Program-made: the position numbers and the translations under genes
Notes under the pieces: generated by a model
What the model saw: only the letters and a program-made list of their open reading frames with translations
What the model was told of the DNA's origin: nothing
The model's database searches: none
Shown here: positions 35,481-46,032 of the stretch, piece by piece
Numbering within the stretch: position 1 is the first letter of the stretch
Layout: every line of letters begins with the position of its first letter
Assembly: GCF_000723885.1 (NCBI RefSeq)
Contig: NZ_CCDG010000086.1
Location: 1-64,000, forward strand
Direction of reading: 5' to 3'
Length of the DNA: 64,000 nucleotides
DNA from: Paenibacillus camerounensis
GTDB taxonomy: Bacteria > Bacillota > Bacilli > Paenibacillales > Paenibacillaceae

Positions 35481-38234
35481 ATGCCCCGTACAACTGCCCA
35501 CCTGATCTCGCACACCCATTGGGACAGGGAATGGTATATGCCTTATGAACGTCATCATGTGCTGCTCGCCAAGCTGATGAATGAACTCCTGGAAACGCTG
35601 GAGAAGGATGAACGCTACCGTTATTTTCACCTGGACGGACAGACCATTATTATTGAGGATTATCTTCAGGTTCACCCCGAAAAAAGAGAAGCGCTGGAAA
35701 AATTCATCCGTGAAGGACGCATTGTCATCGGCCCCTGGTATGTGCTCCAGGATGAGTTCCTGACCAGCTCGGAAGCCAATGTCCGTAATCTGCTGACCGG
35801 CCATCAGGATGCGGCCAAGTATGGTGTCATCTCCAAACTGGGCTATTTTCCGGATTCCTTTGGCAATATGGGACAGGCGCCGCAGCTGCTGAAGCAGGCG
35901 GGTATTGAGACCGCAGTGTTCGGACGCGGCGTGAAGCCGACCGGTTTTGACAATCTGGTCGTAGATTTGAACAGCGCCAGCTATGAATCGCCTTATTCGG
36001 AAATGTTCTGGGCATCCCCTGACGGCTCAGCCGTGCTCGGACTGCTCTTCGCCAACTGGTACAGCAACGGCAATGAGGTGCCTGCCGATGCGCAGGAAGC
36101 CAAGGTCTTCTGGGATAAGAAGCTCGCCGATGCCGGCAAATATGCTTCCACTCCCGAGCTGCTGTTCATGAACGGCTGTGACCATCAGCCTGTGCAGCTT
36201 GATCTTGCCGATGCGCTGGAGACCGCAAGAAAGCTGTATCCGGACGTGGACTTTGTCCACTCCAGCTTCGAGCAGTATCTGCAGGCGCTTACGCCTTCGC
36301 TTCCCGATGATCTTGTAACAGTGAGCGGCGAGCTGCGCAGCCAGCACACCGACGGCTGGGGGACACTGGTAAATACCGCTTCCGCCCGCGTCTACCTGAA
36401 GCAGATGAACCAGCGGGGCCAGACGCTGCTGGAGAAGGGTGCCGAGCCGCTCGCCACACTTGCTTATCTGCTCAGCGGACAAGCCTATCCTCACGCCATG
36501 CTAACCTATGCCTGGAAAACGCTGATGCAGAACCATCCCCATGACAGCATCTGCGGCTGCAGCGTGGATGAGGTTCACCGGGAGATGATCACACGCTTTG
36601 AGAAGAGCAGACATGCCGGTGAAGCGATTATTGAAGACAGCCTGAAGGCTGTCACCGGACAAATAGACACTTCCAGTACAGCTTCCTGGGGAGAATCCGC
36701 TATTCCTGTAGCCGTCTTCAATACAACAGGCTGGGAGCGCAGCGGAACAGTAAGCGTGGAGGTTATTGCCGCCAAGCGTTATTTCAAGGAAGGACCGAAC
36801 CCGCCGGCGATATTCGAGGCGCTGGACCGGCTGCCGCTGGATCTGAAGAGCGGCCGGCTGCTGGACACTGAAGGGCAGGCCGTCTTCTGCCGGGCAGAGG
36901 ATCTCGGCACTCGGTTCGGCTATGAGCTGCCGGACGACCAGTTCCGCAAGCCGTATATGGCCCGCATCATCCGTCTGACCTTTGAAGTCTCACAGGTACC
37001 TCCGCTAGGCTACACAACATACGCCTGGGTACAGTCACCGGCTGCGCCTGCCGAAGCTGCGGCCAGTCCGCTAAAATTGACAGAACGTGGAATGGCCAAT
37101 GAATTTCTTGCGGTTCAGATCCGGGAGGACGGCTCCTATGATGTAACAGACAAGACCACCGGCAAAGTCTTCGGAGGACTCGGTGTCTATGAGAACTGCG
37201 GCGATATCGGCAATGAGTATGTGTTCCGCCAGCCGGATGGGGATGTGCCGCTGACTACCCGTAGTCTTGCGGCCCGCATCTCGCTTGCCGAGCATGAGCC
37301 TTACCGCATTACCTATGAAATTGTTCACGAATGGCAAATACCGGCTTCAGCCGACGCTTCGCTCGGGGATGAGAAACGCCGGATGGTTCCTTTCCGCAAG
37401 CGCAAGGCAGGACGTTCCGCTGAACAAATGCCGCTGCGGATTGTAACCCGGATCAGCCTGGAGGCTGCCGGAACCGGCGTTCAGATCTCTGCTGCGTTTA
37501 ACAATCAGGCCATGGACCACCGGCTGCGCGTGCTCTTTCCTACCGGACTGGCCGCCTCCACCCTTCTGGCCGATTCCATCTTTGAAGCGGCGGAGCGTGA
37601 TATCGAGCCGGCTCCTGACTGGATCAACCCGAGCAATGCGCAGCATCAGCAGGCTTTTGTCAGTGTGTCGGACGGCAGCAGCGGCCTTATGATCGCCAAC
37701 AAAGGGCTGAATGAATACGAGGTTCTGCGCGACGGCAGCAATACCATTGCGGTAACCCTGCTGCGCAGCGTGTCTGAGATGGGAGACTGGGGAGTGTTCC
37801 CGACACCTGAGGCCCAGTGCCTCGGAGAACATACTGTAGAATTTGCAGTTCGTCCTTATGCCGGAGACGCCGGCCAGCCTGAAGCCCCGGCCTGGGCCTA
37901 TCAATACCAGACGCCTTGGTTCGCAGCCCAGGCCGGCATACAAAAGGGTACGCTGCCTGTCCGCTACCAGCCATTGGAGTGGCAGGGCCGCACACTTGCA
38001 CTCTCTGCCTTCAAAATGTCCAAAGACCACGAAGACGTTATCCTGCGGTGGTACAATCTGGCGCACAAGGAGCAGGATCTGACGCTTAAGGCTAACTTCC
38101 CCGTCCAGACTGTATATGCCAGTGATATTCTGGAGCGCCGGAAACACGAGCAGGCTTCAGACGAAGGAGCTCTTCACCATACCGTCAGCAAAGCCCAGAT
38201 TGTCACCTATGCGCTGCAATCGTTACAACCCTAA
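35481..38234 (+). CDS. Alpha-mannosidase, glycoside hydrolase family 38 (MngB-like)
   Basis: A 917-residue cytoplasmic GH38. The zinc motif is SHTHWDREW at residues 10-18, and the nucleophile Asp is in VLQDEFLTSSEANVRNL near residue 91. The helical three-bundle and C-terminal beta domains complete the fold. The starting sequence places it with the E. coli MngB/Streptococcus GH38 subgroup, which cleave 2-O-mannosylglycerate or alpha-1,3-mannose on N-glycans. AGGAGG precedes the ATG. It is followed after 32 bp by a GH125 alpha-1,6-mannosidase. The two together would remove alpha-1,3 and alpha-1,6 mannoses, as in streptococcal N-glycan degradation. No mannosylglycerate PTS gene is present, which argues for the glycan role. 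Confidence 0.92.
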   Translation: MPRTTAHLISHTHWDREWYMPYERHHVLLAKLMNELLETLEKDERYRYFHLDGQTIIIEDYLQVHPEKREALEKFIREGRIVIGPWYVLQDEFLTSSEANVRNLLTGHQDAAKYGVISKLGYFPDSFGNMGQAPQLLKQAGIETAVFGRGVKPTGFDNLVVDLNSASYESPYSEMFWASPDGSAVLGLLFANWYSNGNEVPADAQEAKVFWDKKLADAGKYASTPELLFMNGCDHQPVQLDLADALETARKLYPDVDFVHSSFEQYLQALTPSLPDDLVTVSGELRSQHTDGWGTLVNTASARVYLKQMNQRGQTLLEKGAEPLATLAYLLSGQAYPHAMLTYAWKTLMQNHPHDSICGCSVDEVHREMITRFEKSRHAGEAIIEDSLKAVTGQIDTSSTASWGESAIPVAVFNTTGWERSGTVSVEVIAAKRYFKEGPNPPAIFEALDRLPLDLKSGRLLDTEGQAVFCRAEDLGTRFGYELPDDQFRKPYMARIIRLTFEVSQVPPLGYTTYAWVQSPAAPAEAAASPLKLTERGMANEFLAVQIREDGSYDVTDKTTGKVFGGLGVYENCGDIGNEYVFRQPDGDVPLTTRSLAARISLAEHEPYRITYEIVHEWQIPASADASLGDEKRRMVPFRKRKAGRSAEQMPLRIVTRISLEAAGTGVQISAAFNNQAMDHRLRVLFPTGLAASTLLADSIFEAAERDIEPAPDWINPSNAQHQQAFVSVSDGSSGLMIANKGLNEYEVLRDGSNTIAVTLLRSVSEMGDWGVFPTPEAQCLGEHTVEFAVRPYAGDAGQPEAPAWAYQYQTPWFAAQAGIQKGTLPVRYQPLEWQGRTLALSAFKMSKDHEDVILRWYNLAHKEQDLTLKANFPVQTVYASDILERRKHEQASDEGALHHTVSKAQIVTYALQSLQP

Positions 38235-38266
38235 TATCAATCCATTATGCCAGGAGGAGTTAGACT

Positions 38267-39547
38267 ATGAACCTGCCAGCTTCCATTACCCAGTATCTGA
38301 ATGAGGCCGATGAGCACCTCGCCCATCATCCCAAACTGCAACAGCTGTTCCGCAACTGTTTTCCGAATACGCTGGAGACTACAACCAAGCTGCTTGATGA
38401 CGGAACCACCTTCGTATTCACAGGAGATATTCCGGCCATGTGGCTGCGCGATTCCACGGAGCAGGTACGCCACTATATTCCTTTTGCCAAAAATGACCCC
38501 GGGCTTCAGCGGATCCTCCGCGGCCTGATCGCCCGGCAGATGTTCTATGTCAACATTGATCCTTACACCAATGCCTTCAACGAAACGGCAAGCGACAAGC
38601 ATTACCGGGATACTGATGACTGCAACCTGAATCCGTGGATGTGGGAGCGCAAATACGAGCTGGATTCCCTCTGCTTTGTCGTTCAGCTGGCTTATATGTA
38701 CTGGAAGGAAGCGGAGCAGAGCGATATTTTTGATACTGCATGCTATCAGGCGCTGACCTCTATTGTAAATGTTATAGAAACAGAGCAGCATCACGGGGAA
38801 AAATCTCCGTACCATTTCATCCGCCAGACGCTTCAGGATACAGAGACGCTGTACAACAACGGGCGCGGCATGCCCGTCAACTACACCGGCATGAGCTGGT
38901 CCGGCTTCCGTCCGAGCGATGACAGCTGCGAATTCGGCTACAATATCCCGTCTAACATGTTCGCTGTGGTGATTCTGGGCTATATCCGCGAGATCGCAAC
39001 CGGGGTGTATAAGGACGAAAGACTGGCCGCCCGGGCAGCGAAGCTGCGCAAGGAAATCGATTTCGGCATCCGTACCTACGGCATTGTAAACCATCCGAAA
39101 TACGGTAGAATCTATGCCTATGAAACGGATGGCTTCGGAAATTACTCCTTGATGGATGATGCCGGTACACCAGGACTAATGTCGATCCCTTATATTGGAT
39201 ATGTGGGCGTTGAAGATGAAATTTATCAGAACACCCGCCGGTTTGCGCTCAGCTTCGATAACCCTTTCTATTTCGAAGGCAAGCACGCCAAAGGGATCGG
39301 CAGTCCGCATACGCCGGGCGGTTATGTATGGCATATGGCGCTGTCCATGCAGGCGCTGACGGCAGACAACGATGAGGAGATCAAAGAGCTGATTGATATG
39401 CTTATCCGGACCGATGCAGATACCGGGTACATGCACGAAGGCTTCCACCCTGATGATCCTGCCGACTTCTCACGCGAATGGTTCGCCTGGTCCAACAGTC
39501 TGTTCGCCACGCTGATCGGCAAAGCGATGGATAAAGGGCTGGTCTAA
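38267..39547 (+). CDS. Exo-alpha-1,6-mannosidase, glycoside hydrolase family 125
   Basis: A 426-residue (alpha/alpha)6-barrel enzyme formerly called DUF1237. The family signature FTGDIPAMWLRDSTEQVRHY lies near residues 52-71. Later hallmarks are GMSWSGFRPSDDSCEFGYNI, GSPHTPGGYVWHM and a C-terminal REWFAWSNSLFATL containing the proposed base region. GH125 enzymes are inverting, metal-independent exo-alpha-1,6-mannosidases acting on N-glycans and yeast mannan. There is no signal peptide. An AGGAGG site precedes the ATG and a strong terminator follows at 39608. It forms a two-gene operon with the GH38 upstream. Confidence 0.94.
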   Translation: MNLPASITQYLNEADEHLAHHPKLQQLFRNCFPNTLETTTKLLDDGTTFVFTGDIPAMWLRDSTEQVRHYIPFAKNDPGLQRILRGLIARQMFYVNIDPYTNAFNETASDKHYRDTDDCNLNPWMWERKYELDSLCFVVQLAYMYWKEAEQSDIFDTACYQALTSIVNVIETEQHHGEKSPYHFIRQTLQDTETLYNNGRGMPVNYTGMSWSGFRPSDDSCEFGYNIPSNMFAVVILGYIREIATGVYKDERLAARAAKLRKEIDFGIRTYGIVNHPKYGRIYAYETDGFGNYSLMDDAGTPGLMSIPYIGYVGVEDEIYQNTRRFALSFDNPFYFEGKHAKGIGSPHTPGGYVWHMALSMQALTADNDEEIKELIDMLIRTDADTGYMHEGFHPDDPADFSREWFAWSNSLFATLIGKAMDKGLV

Positions 39548-39607
39548 CCGGAGCTTCCTCCGCGGATTCTGGCCATGACCTGCATTGTATAAACAGATAT
39601 TGTCAAT

Positions 39608-39655
39608 AAAAAAACCGGCTGCATCTTCCTGTTTAAGGAGGGTGCAGCCGGTTTT
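39608..39655. terminator. Terminator after GH125
   Basis: AAACCGGCTGCA pairs with TGCAGCCGGTTT, extended by TTCCT/AGGAG, with T4 following on the plus strand and an A-run before the stem serving the minus strand. It closes the GH38-GH125 operon and may also stop the convergent LacI transcript. Confidence 0.85.
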
Positions 39656-39802
39656 GGCTTGCTGATTTACAGCATATTAGGTTGATAGCAAACAAAGTAC
39701 AACTTGCTCCATAACCTTAATCCGCCGTATGACCAAAGACTCCCATTCCAACTCCAGCCAGTCATCCCAATGACCAGCCGGACAGCTCCTTCTCTTATCA
39801 CC

Positions 39803-40780
39803 CTACGTAGTCGCCCGCTCCACCAGGAAATACTGCAGCTTCTGCTGCGGCTCGCCCGCACCGCCGAGCTTTCCAAGCAGCAGATGGAAGGCATTTTTCG
39901 CCTGATCAGCGATCGGATTGTAAATGGATGTGATCCCCAGCGTATGGGCAAGCTCTGTATTGTCGAAGCCGACGACGGCCAGATTCTCCGGCACCCGCAG
40001 CTGCTGCCGGCGCGCCTCACTTACGATGCCTGCGGCTACCAGATCGTTGGCGCAGAGTACAGCATCCGGCCGCTGCAGCGGATCTTTCACCGCCAGCATC
40101 TCCTTGACCAGTTCCTCGCCCTGCCGGATGGAATGAATGCCCGTGCGGGACCACTGCGGCAGCTCTGCTAGCCTATGCCTACGGGCCGCATCCTCATAAG
40201 CCTTCATCCGGCCAGATGTATTGATGCTGCTCGGTCTGCCGTAGGCATTGGCGATGCGCGTATGCCCCCGCCCGATCACATGTTCAAGCCCCAGCGTGTA
40301 CCCGTCATACTGGTTCATCGCCACCGACGCAATCTGCGGATTCTCCATCCGCTGCCAGGAGACAATCGGCCCGTATTTACTGTAGCTGCCCAGCAGCGCA
40401 AGATCATTGACACAGGTGCTGATGACGAGGGCATCTACTCTTTTTCTGCGCATATCCTCGAACGCCTGCAGCTCTTTTTTCGGATCACCGCTTGAGGTAT
40501 AGATAATAGTCTGATAGCCGTACTGGCTGGCCGTCTCTACAAAGCTGTTCAGGAACGGCAGCATCACCTCATTAATGCCCTCCGTCACCAGCCCGATCTG
40601 CAGCGTCTGACCCTTGGACAGAGAGATGGCGTTGCCGTTGGGCACATAGTCCAGCTCCTCCATGATCGCCAGAATTTTGTCACGGGTCGGCTGGCTTACA
40701 TGGCGGGACTGATTCAATACTCTCGATACCGTGGCTTTGGAAAATCCCGACAGCTTGGCGATTTGCTCAAGATTCGACAT
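39803..40780 (-). CDS. LacI-family transcriptional regulator
   Basis: About 325 residues. The LacI helix-turn-helix and hinge are at the N-terminus (NLEQIAKLSGFSKATVSRVLN), followed by a periplasmic-binding-like sugar domain. The start at 40780 has AAGGAG seven bases upstream; the ORF extends further without a site. It diverges from the GH1 gene. The palindrome TGTAACGCGTTTCA lies between them, and a close copy lies in front of the HAD gene further on. It is therefore predicted to repress a small aryl- or cellobioside-type regulon and probably itself. The inducer, perhaps a sugar phosphate, is not determinable. Confidence 0.92.
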   Translation of the reverse strand: MSNLEQIAKLSGFSKATVSRVLNQSRHVSQPTRDKILAIMEELDYVPNGNAISLSKGQTLQIGLVTEGINEVMLPFLNSFVETASQYGYQTIIYTSSGDPKKELQAFEDMRRKRVDALVISTCVNDLALLGSYSKYGPIVSWQRMENPQIASVAMNQYDGYTLGLEHVIGRGHTRIANAYGRPSSINTSGRMKAYEDAARRHRLAELPQWSRTGIHSIRQGEELVKEMLAVKDPLQRPDAVLCANDLVAAGIVSEARRQQLRVPENLAVVGFDNTELAHTLGITSIYNPIADQAKNAFHLLLGKLGGAGEPQQKLQYFLVERATT

Positions 40781-40810
40781 AGGTCTCTCCTTATATTCAC
40801 AAAAAAGTTC

Positions 40811-40830
40811 TTGACATGTAACGCGTTTCA
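40811..40830 (+). promoter_or_regulatory. TTGACA-linked LacI operator in front of GH1
   Basis: TTGACA (40811-40816) is directly followed by the near-palindrome TGTAACGCGTTTCA (40817-40830), a LacI-type operator with the central CG step. The same composite occurs on the minus strand at 43279-43298 before the HAD gene. It lies 30 bp before the LacI start and ~77 bp before the GH1 start, so repressor binding would block the -35 region. Confidence 0.65.
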
Positions 40831-40906
40831 ACATTTAGCATGCAGTTATAGGACATATTAATAGCTTACCATAACTCTCACTACAACTATAAAAGGCGGG
40901 ATTTAA

Positions 40907-42319
<1,413 letters not shown>

Positions 42320-42342
42320 CAGCACCATTCATCTGTACAAAA

Positions 42343-42384
42343 ATAAACCGCAGGCTCTCCATCATCCGGAGGCTTGCGGTTTTT
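42343..42384. terminator. Bidirectional terminator between GH1 and the HAD gene
   Basis: AAACCGCA.GC.CTCC pairs with GGAG.GC.TGCGGTTT, with five T residues following on the plus strand and AAAAAT preceding for the minus strand. It separates two convergent genes. Confidence 0.85.
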
Positions 42385-42406
42385 AGTTACTTTATTAGTA
42401 AGCCGG

Positions 42407-43222
42407 CTACACCGGCATTCCGTTCTGCAGCTCCATCATTGTGCGGATGGTCAGCAGCACGCCGTTCTCCTCGTTCGATTTCGTAATGAAGCCGGCGGCT
42501 TGCTTCGTATTCTCGCAGGCATTGCTCATCGCGAAGCTGTATTTGGCCGCGGCCATCAGCTCAATATCATTTTCCCCGTCACCAAAGGACATGGTCTCTT
42601 CCTTCGTAATGCCCAGCATCTCCTGCAGCCTTCTGACCGTCTCCCCCTTATGGGTACCCCGGGCTGTAATGTCCACCCATCTTGGCTCAGAATCAATAAT
42701 ATAGATCTGTCCAAGCAGGCTTTCTTCGATGTGCTGTCTGATCAGCGCGCTCCGGCCGGCAGCATCAAAGACAGTAAGCTTAATAAATTCTCCAGTCACC
42801 GTGTCAAAAGAATCCGTTCTGCGCACATTCGCATAAGAGTGCCGCACCAGATTGAAAGCCTCCTCCGAAATTCCGCTGCTGACAAAAGCGCCTTCACTCG
42901 TGCAGGCAATCAGAATCAGATCATCAGCAAAGGACCCGGTCAGTGCAACCGCCTGTGATGCCAGCGCTCGGTCCAGCGTAAATTCCTTGACCAGCACCCC
43001 GTCCTGCTTGATGCGTGCAGCGCTGTCACCCAGAATCCATATGCCTTGCCCGCGCCCGCGGAACAGCTCCTCCACCCGTTCACACTGCTTGCCTGTGCAG
43101 GCTGCAAAAGCAATATGGTTCCTCTGCATCTCCCCGTACACCTCATCGAACAGGGCCGTATCAAAGGTTCCGTTATCATTCAAAAAAGTCCCGTCCATAT
43201 CTGTAACAACCAGCTTCAGCAT
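42407..43222 (-). CDS. HAD-superfamily sugar-phosphate phosphatase (Cof/YkrA type)
   Basis: A 271-residue type IIB HAD hydrolase. Motif I is VVTDMDGTFLND with the nucleophile and acid Asp, a Lys lies in GTHKGETV, and motif IV is GDGENDIELM. The cap domain between residues ~85 and 190 determines substrate. Relatives dephosphorylate small sugar phosphates or pyridoxal phosphate. The ATG follows AAGGGGG. Upstream is a TTGACA box fused to a sequence very like the LacI operator in front of GH1, which suggests that this phosphatase belongs to the same regulon, perhaps to relieve sugar-phosphate stress. Confidence 0.88.
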   Translation of the reverse strand: MLKLVVTDMDGTFLNDNGTFDTALFDEVYGEMQRNHIAFAACTGKQCERVEELFRGRGQGIWILGDSAARIKQDGVLVKEFTLDRALASQAVALTGSFADDLILIACTSEGAFVSSGISEEAFNLVRHSYANVRRTDSFDTVTGEFIKLTVFDAAGRSALIRQHIEESLLGQIYIIDSEPRWVDITARGTHKGETVRRLQEMLGITKEETMSFGDGENDIELMAAAKYSFAMSNACENTKQAAGFITKSNEENGVLLTIRTMMELQNGMPV

Positions 43223-43278
43223 CTCTATTCCCCCTTAAAATGAAGTCTCTTCATGATGACTAATTTCAGTGTAACGGC

Positions 43279-43298
43279 TGGGACGCGTTTCATGTCAA
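43279..43298 (-). promoter_or_regulatory. TTGACA-linked LacI operator in front of the HAD gene
   Basis: Read on the minus strand, TTGACA is followed at once by TGAAACGCGTCCCA. This composite agrees with that at 40811-40830 in 17 of 20 bases. It lies 57-76 bp upstream of the HAD start codon, the expected place for a promoter. Confidence 0.6.
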
Positions 43299-43446
43299 CT
43301 ATGCAGAAAAAGGGTAATGAACGGTAAGCGATCCGCTGCTATGTATAAAAAAAGGAAGATATTGCCGTATCACCTATAGTAAAATGGAAACATTAATAAT
43401 CACCACATCATTCCGGATATTCATTACAAAGCCAATGGGGGAGCTT

Positions 43447-46032
43447 ATGGAGCACTTTAAAGAGCGTCTGAGGTCCATAAAGGAACAGCAGGATACACTG
43501 TCTGCTGAGTACCGTAATCTGGTCAAAGCGTATGAGGGCAGCGATCTGGTTAATGAAAATGAGCTGCTCAAAAGAAAAGCTGCGGCAGTAGAACAGGCCT
43601 TGGCCGAGGCTGAGGCACAGCAGGCCAGGCTGAAGCAGGAGAACGCCGAGCTGCGCACGGCGCTGACCGAACAGATTCTGGACGAGAAGCTGGGCATTCT
43701 CAAGCTGTCCCGGCAGAAGCTGCATACATATTTTGCAGCGCAGGGCGCCGGCCAGCATAACCGGCTGACCGCGTTTGAGGTGCGGACCAGGCAGCGGATC
43801 ACCGAAATGTACCGCACGGCAGAGCGGCTGCTCAGCAGAGACCGCGAGGATATGCGCAGAATGCTGGATGAGCTGACCGTCAGGCTGAGCGAAGGCATTC
43901 ACCGCCAGCGGGAAGCCCTGCGGGCAGCCGAGCAGCCGCTGGCGGCAGAGATGGACAGCCGGCTGGATGATTTTGCAGCCGAAGGGATCAGTGAGGAGAC
44001 GATTCAGCGGCGGCGCCGCCAGAACCGGATCGAGATGAAGATCGGGCTGAACTGGATCAACTGGCTGGGTATCCTGCTGCTGATTCTGGCAGTCGGTGCA
44101 GGCTTCAAGTACACCTACTCTAACTGGTTCAGCGGGTATATGAAGGGCAGCGCTTTTTTCCTGTTCGGCGCCTTAATGCTGGGCGGCGGGGAATGGCTGT
44201 TCCGCAGAGGCCGGGGCACCTTTGCGCTGGGCTTGCTCGGCGGCGGGGTTTCCGTGCTGTACGGCTCTGTGTTTTACAGTTATTTTCTGCTGGAGATTAT
44301 CGGCATTTACACCGGGCTGGGCTTGTCTGTGCTCATTACGCTTACGGCGGTGCTGCTGTCGCTCCGTTATGAGTCAAGGACGATCTGCTCACTGGGGCTG
44401 GTCGGGGGCTATCTTCCGCTCTTTTCCTATATAGGCGCGTTTGGACTGGAAGGCTCTGCCGTTTACGTGGCCATGGGTTATCTGTTCCTGCTGAATCTGC
44501 TGATCCTGATGATCTCGCTGCGCAAGCGGTGGATTGTAGTCAATTACATCAGCTTTTTGTTCAACACGCCTTCGATGCTGCTGCTGATTGTCATGTCAGA
44601 CAGTCACGGCATCAGCATGTTCTATTCCGTCCTGACCTTCGCCATGTATCTGGGCATGACGCTGTGGTATCCGTTCAAGTTCCGGACCAAGCTGTCCTGG
44701 TGGGACTTCGCGCTGCTTGCCTGTAACACGCTGACCAGCTGTCTTGTTCTGTACGTGCTGTTCGTTGGTGCGGGTCTCGGCGCTTACAAAGGGGCGCTTG
44801 CCCTGGTGTTCTGCCTGATGTATCTGGGTCTCGGACAACTGCTGGAGAAACGGATGGCCCAGGAAAAAGAAAGTATGGTGCTCTTCTACTCTACCGCGCT
44901 CACCTTTGCCGTCCTGATGATTCCGTTCCAGTTCGGTGCCGTCTGGTGGTCGATCGGCTGGCTGATCGAAGCGGTTGTGCTGACAGTATACGGCCATTTA
45001 CAGCGCGTTAAGGCTGTAGAGCGGACCGGCTGGGGTATTCTCTTGCTCTCGCTGGGCATTTTCTTCTTCGTCGATGTGGTAGTACAGTCTTCATCCGTCG
45101 CTCCGCTGATTCTCTATGACAATTCGTATTTTGCGCTAAAATATACCTTTATCACGGCAGGGCTGCTAATCGTCGCCCTTCTCTATGCCATCCGGCATAC
45201 CGACCGTGAAGTTGCAGCGGCCAGCTCTCCCCTGGATATTCAGATCGGGATCTGGTTCAAATACACAGCCCTGGCGAACTTCTACGCATACATGCTATAT
45301 GAAGCATTGCATCTGTATAACCTGTATGTGCCGGAGGATTTTACCCGGTCTTCGTTCTACAGGCCGCTGCTGGCAGCCTTGCTGACGCTCGTTCTCGCTT
45401 ATGTGCTGCCGCGGATCAAAGTGCTGTACGATAACGTTGTAGGTTATATGGTTTATTTCCTGTATGCCGTCGGTTATATTACCGGAATCGGACTCACCTT
45501 CGGCCAGCATACCCTGCGGGCAGATTTCAGTGATAACACAGCCGCGGATTATATTGCCTTCGGGCTGCTGCTGCTGTTCAATGTGTTCGTCTGGCTGAAT
45601 GGAGGAAGGCTCCTGAAGGTGCTGCTCAGACGGGAATACAACAACGCCGAGCTGTATCCGGTCATCATGGGCATCTACCTGCTGGCTATCGTCACTGCTT
45701 TCCTCGGCGTACAGCTGTGGCAGACGGACGGCGGGCTGGTGTACAGCATCACTTATCTGCTGCTGGCAGTGCTGTTCATCATGTTCGGCTTCCGCCGCCG
45801 GTATGTGTATATCCGGCGCTTCGGGCTTGGCCTGACGCTGCTGGCTACCGGCAAGCTGCTGCTCTACGATCTTCAGCTGCTCGGTACCGGCAGCAAGATC
45901 ATTGCCTATTTCAGCTTCGGCCTCTGCCTGCTGGGCATCTCTTATCTCTATCAGCGGGTATCAGCCAGAATGGAGGAAGCTTATGCAGAGACACAACCGG
46001 GGCAGGCGGAACAGGATGCGGGTCAAGAGTAG
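43447..46032 (+). CDS. DUF2339 polytopic membrane protein
   Basis: About 861 residues. Residues ~1-190 are soluble and strongly coiled-coil (LKRKAAAVEQALAEAEAQQA and similar). The rest is a run of more than twenty hydrophobic helices starting at NWINWLGILLLILAVGAGF. This is the DUF2339 build, of unknown function and found in cell envelopes of many bacteria. The following gene encodes a DUF3999 protein and overlaps it by 50 bp, the standard partner, so the two probably form a complex. The start is uncertain: the ATG at 43447 is close behind GGGGGAG, and ATGs at 43435 and 43384 are in frame. Confidence 0.87.
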   Translation: MEHFKERLRSIKEQQDTLSAEYRNLVKAYEGSDLVNENELLKRKAAAVEQALAEAEAQQARLKQENAELRTALTEQILDEKLGILKLSRQKLHTYFAAQGAGQHNRLTAFEVRTRQRITEMYRTAERLLSRDREDMRRMLDELTVRLSEGIHRQREALRAAEQPLAAEMDSRLDDFAAEGISEETIQRRRRQNRIEMKIGLNWINWLGILLLILAVGAGFKYTYSNWFSGYMKGSAFFLFGALMLGGGEWLFRRGRGTFALGLLGGGVSVLYGSVFYSYFLLEIIGIYTGLGLSVLITLTAVLLSLRYESRTICSLGLVGGYLPLFSYIGAFGLEGSAVYVAMGYLFLLNLLILMISLRKRWIVVNYISFLFNTPSMLLLIVMSDSHGISMFYSVLTFAMYLGMTLWYPFKFRTKLSWWDFALLACNTLTSCLVLYVLFVGAGLGAYKGALALVFCLMYLGLGQLLEKRMAQEKESMVLFYSTALTFAVLMIPFQFGAVWWSIGWLIEAVVLTVYGHLQRVKAVERTGWGILLLSLGIFFFVDVVVQSSSVAPLILYDNSYFALKYTFITAGLLIVALLYAIRHTDREVAAASSPLDIQIGIWFKYTALANFYAYMLYEALHLYNLYVPEDFTRSSFYRPLLAALLTLVLAYVLPRIKVLYDNVVGYMVYFLYAVGYITGIGLTFGQHTLRADFSDNTAADYIAFGLLLLFNVFVWLNGGRLLKVLLRREYNNAELYPVIMGIYLLAIVTAFLGVQLWQTDGGLVYSITYLLLAVLFIMFGFRRRYVYIRRFGLGLTLLATGKLLLYDLQLLGTGSKIIAYFSFGLCLLGISYLYQRVSARMEEAYAETQPGQAEQDAGQE

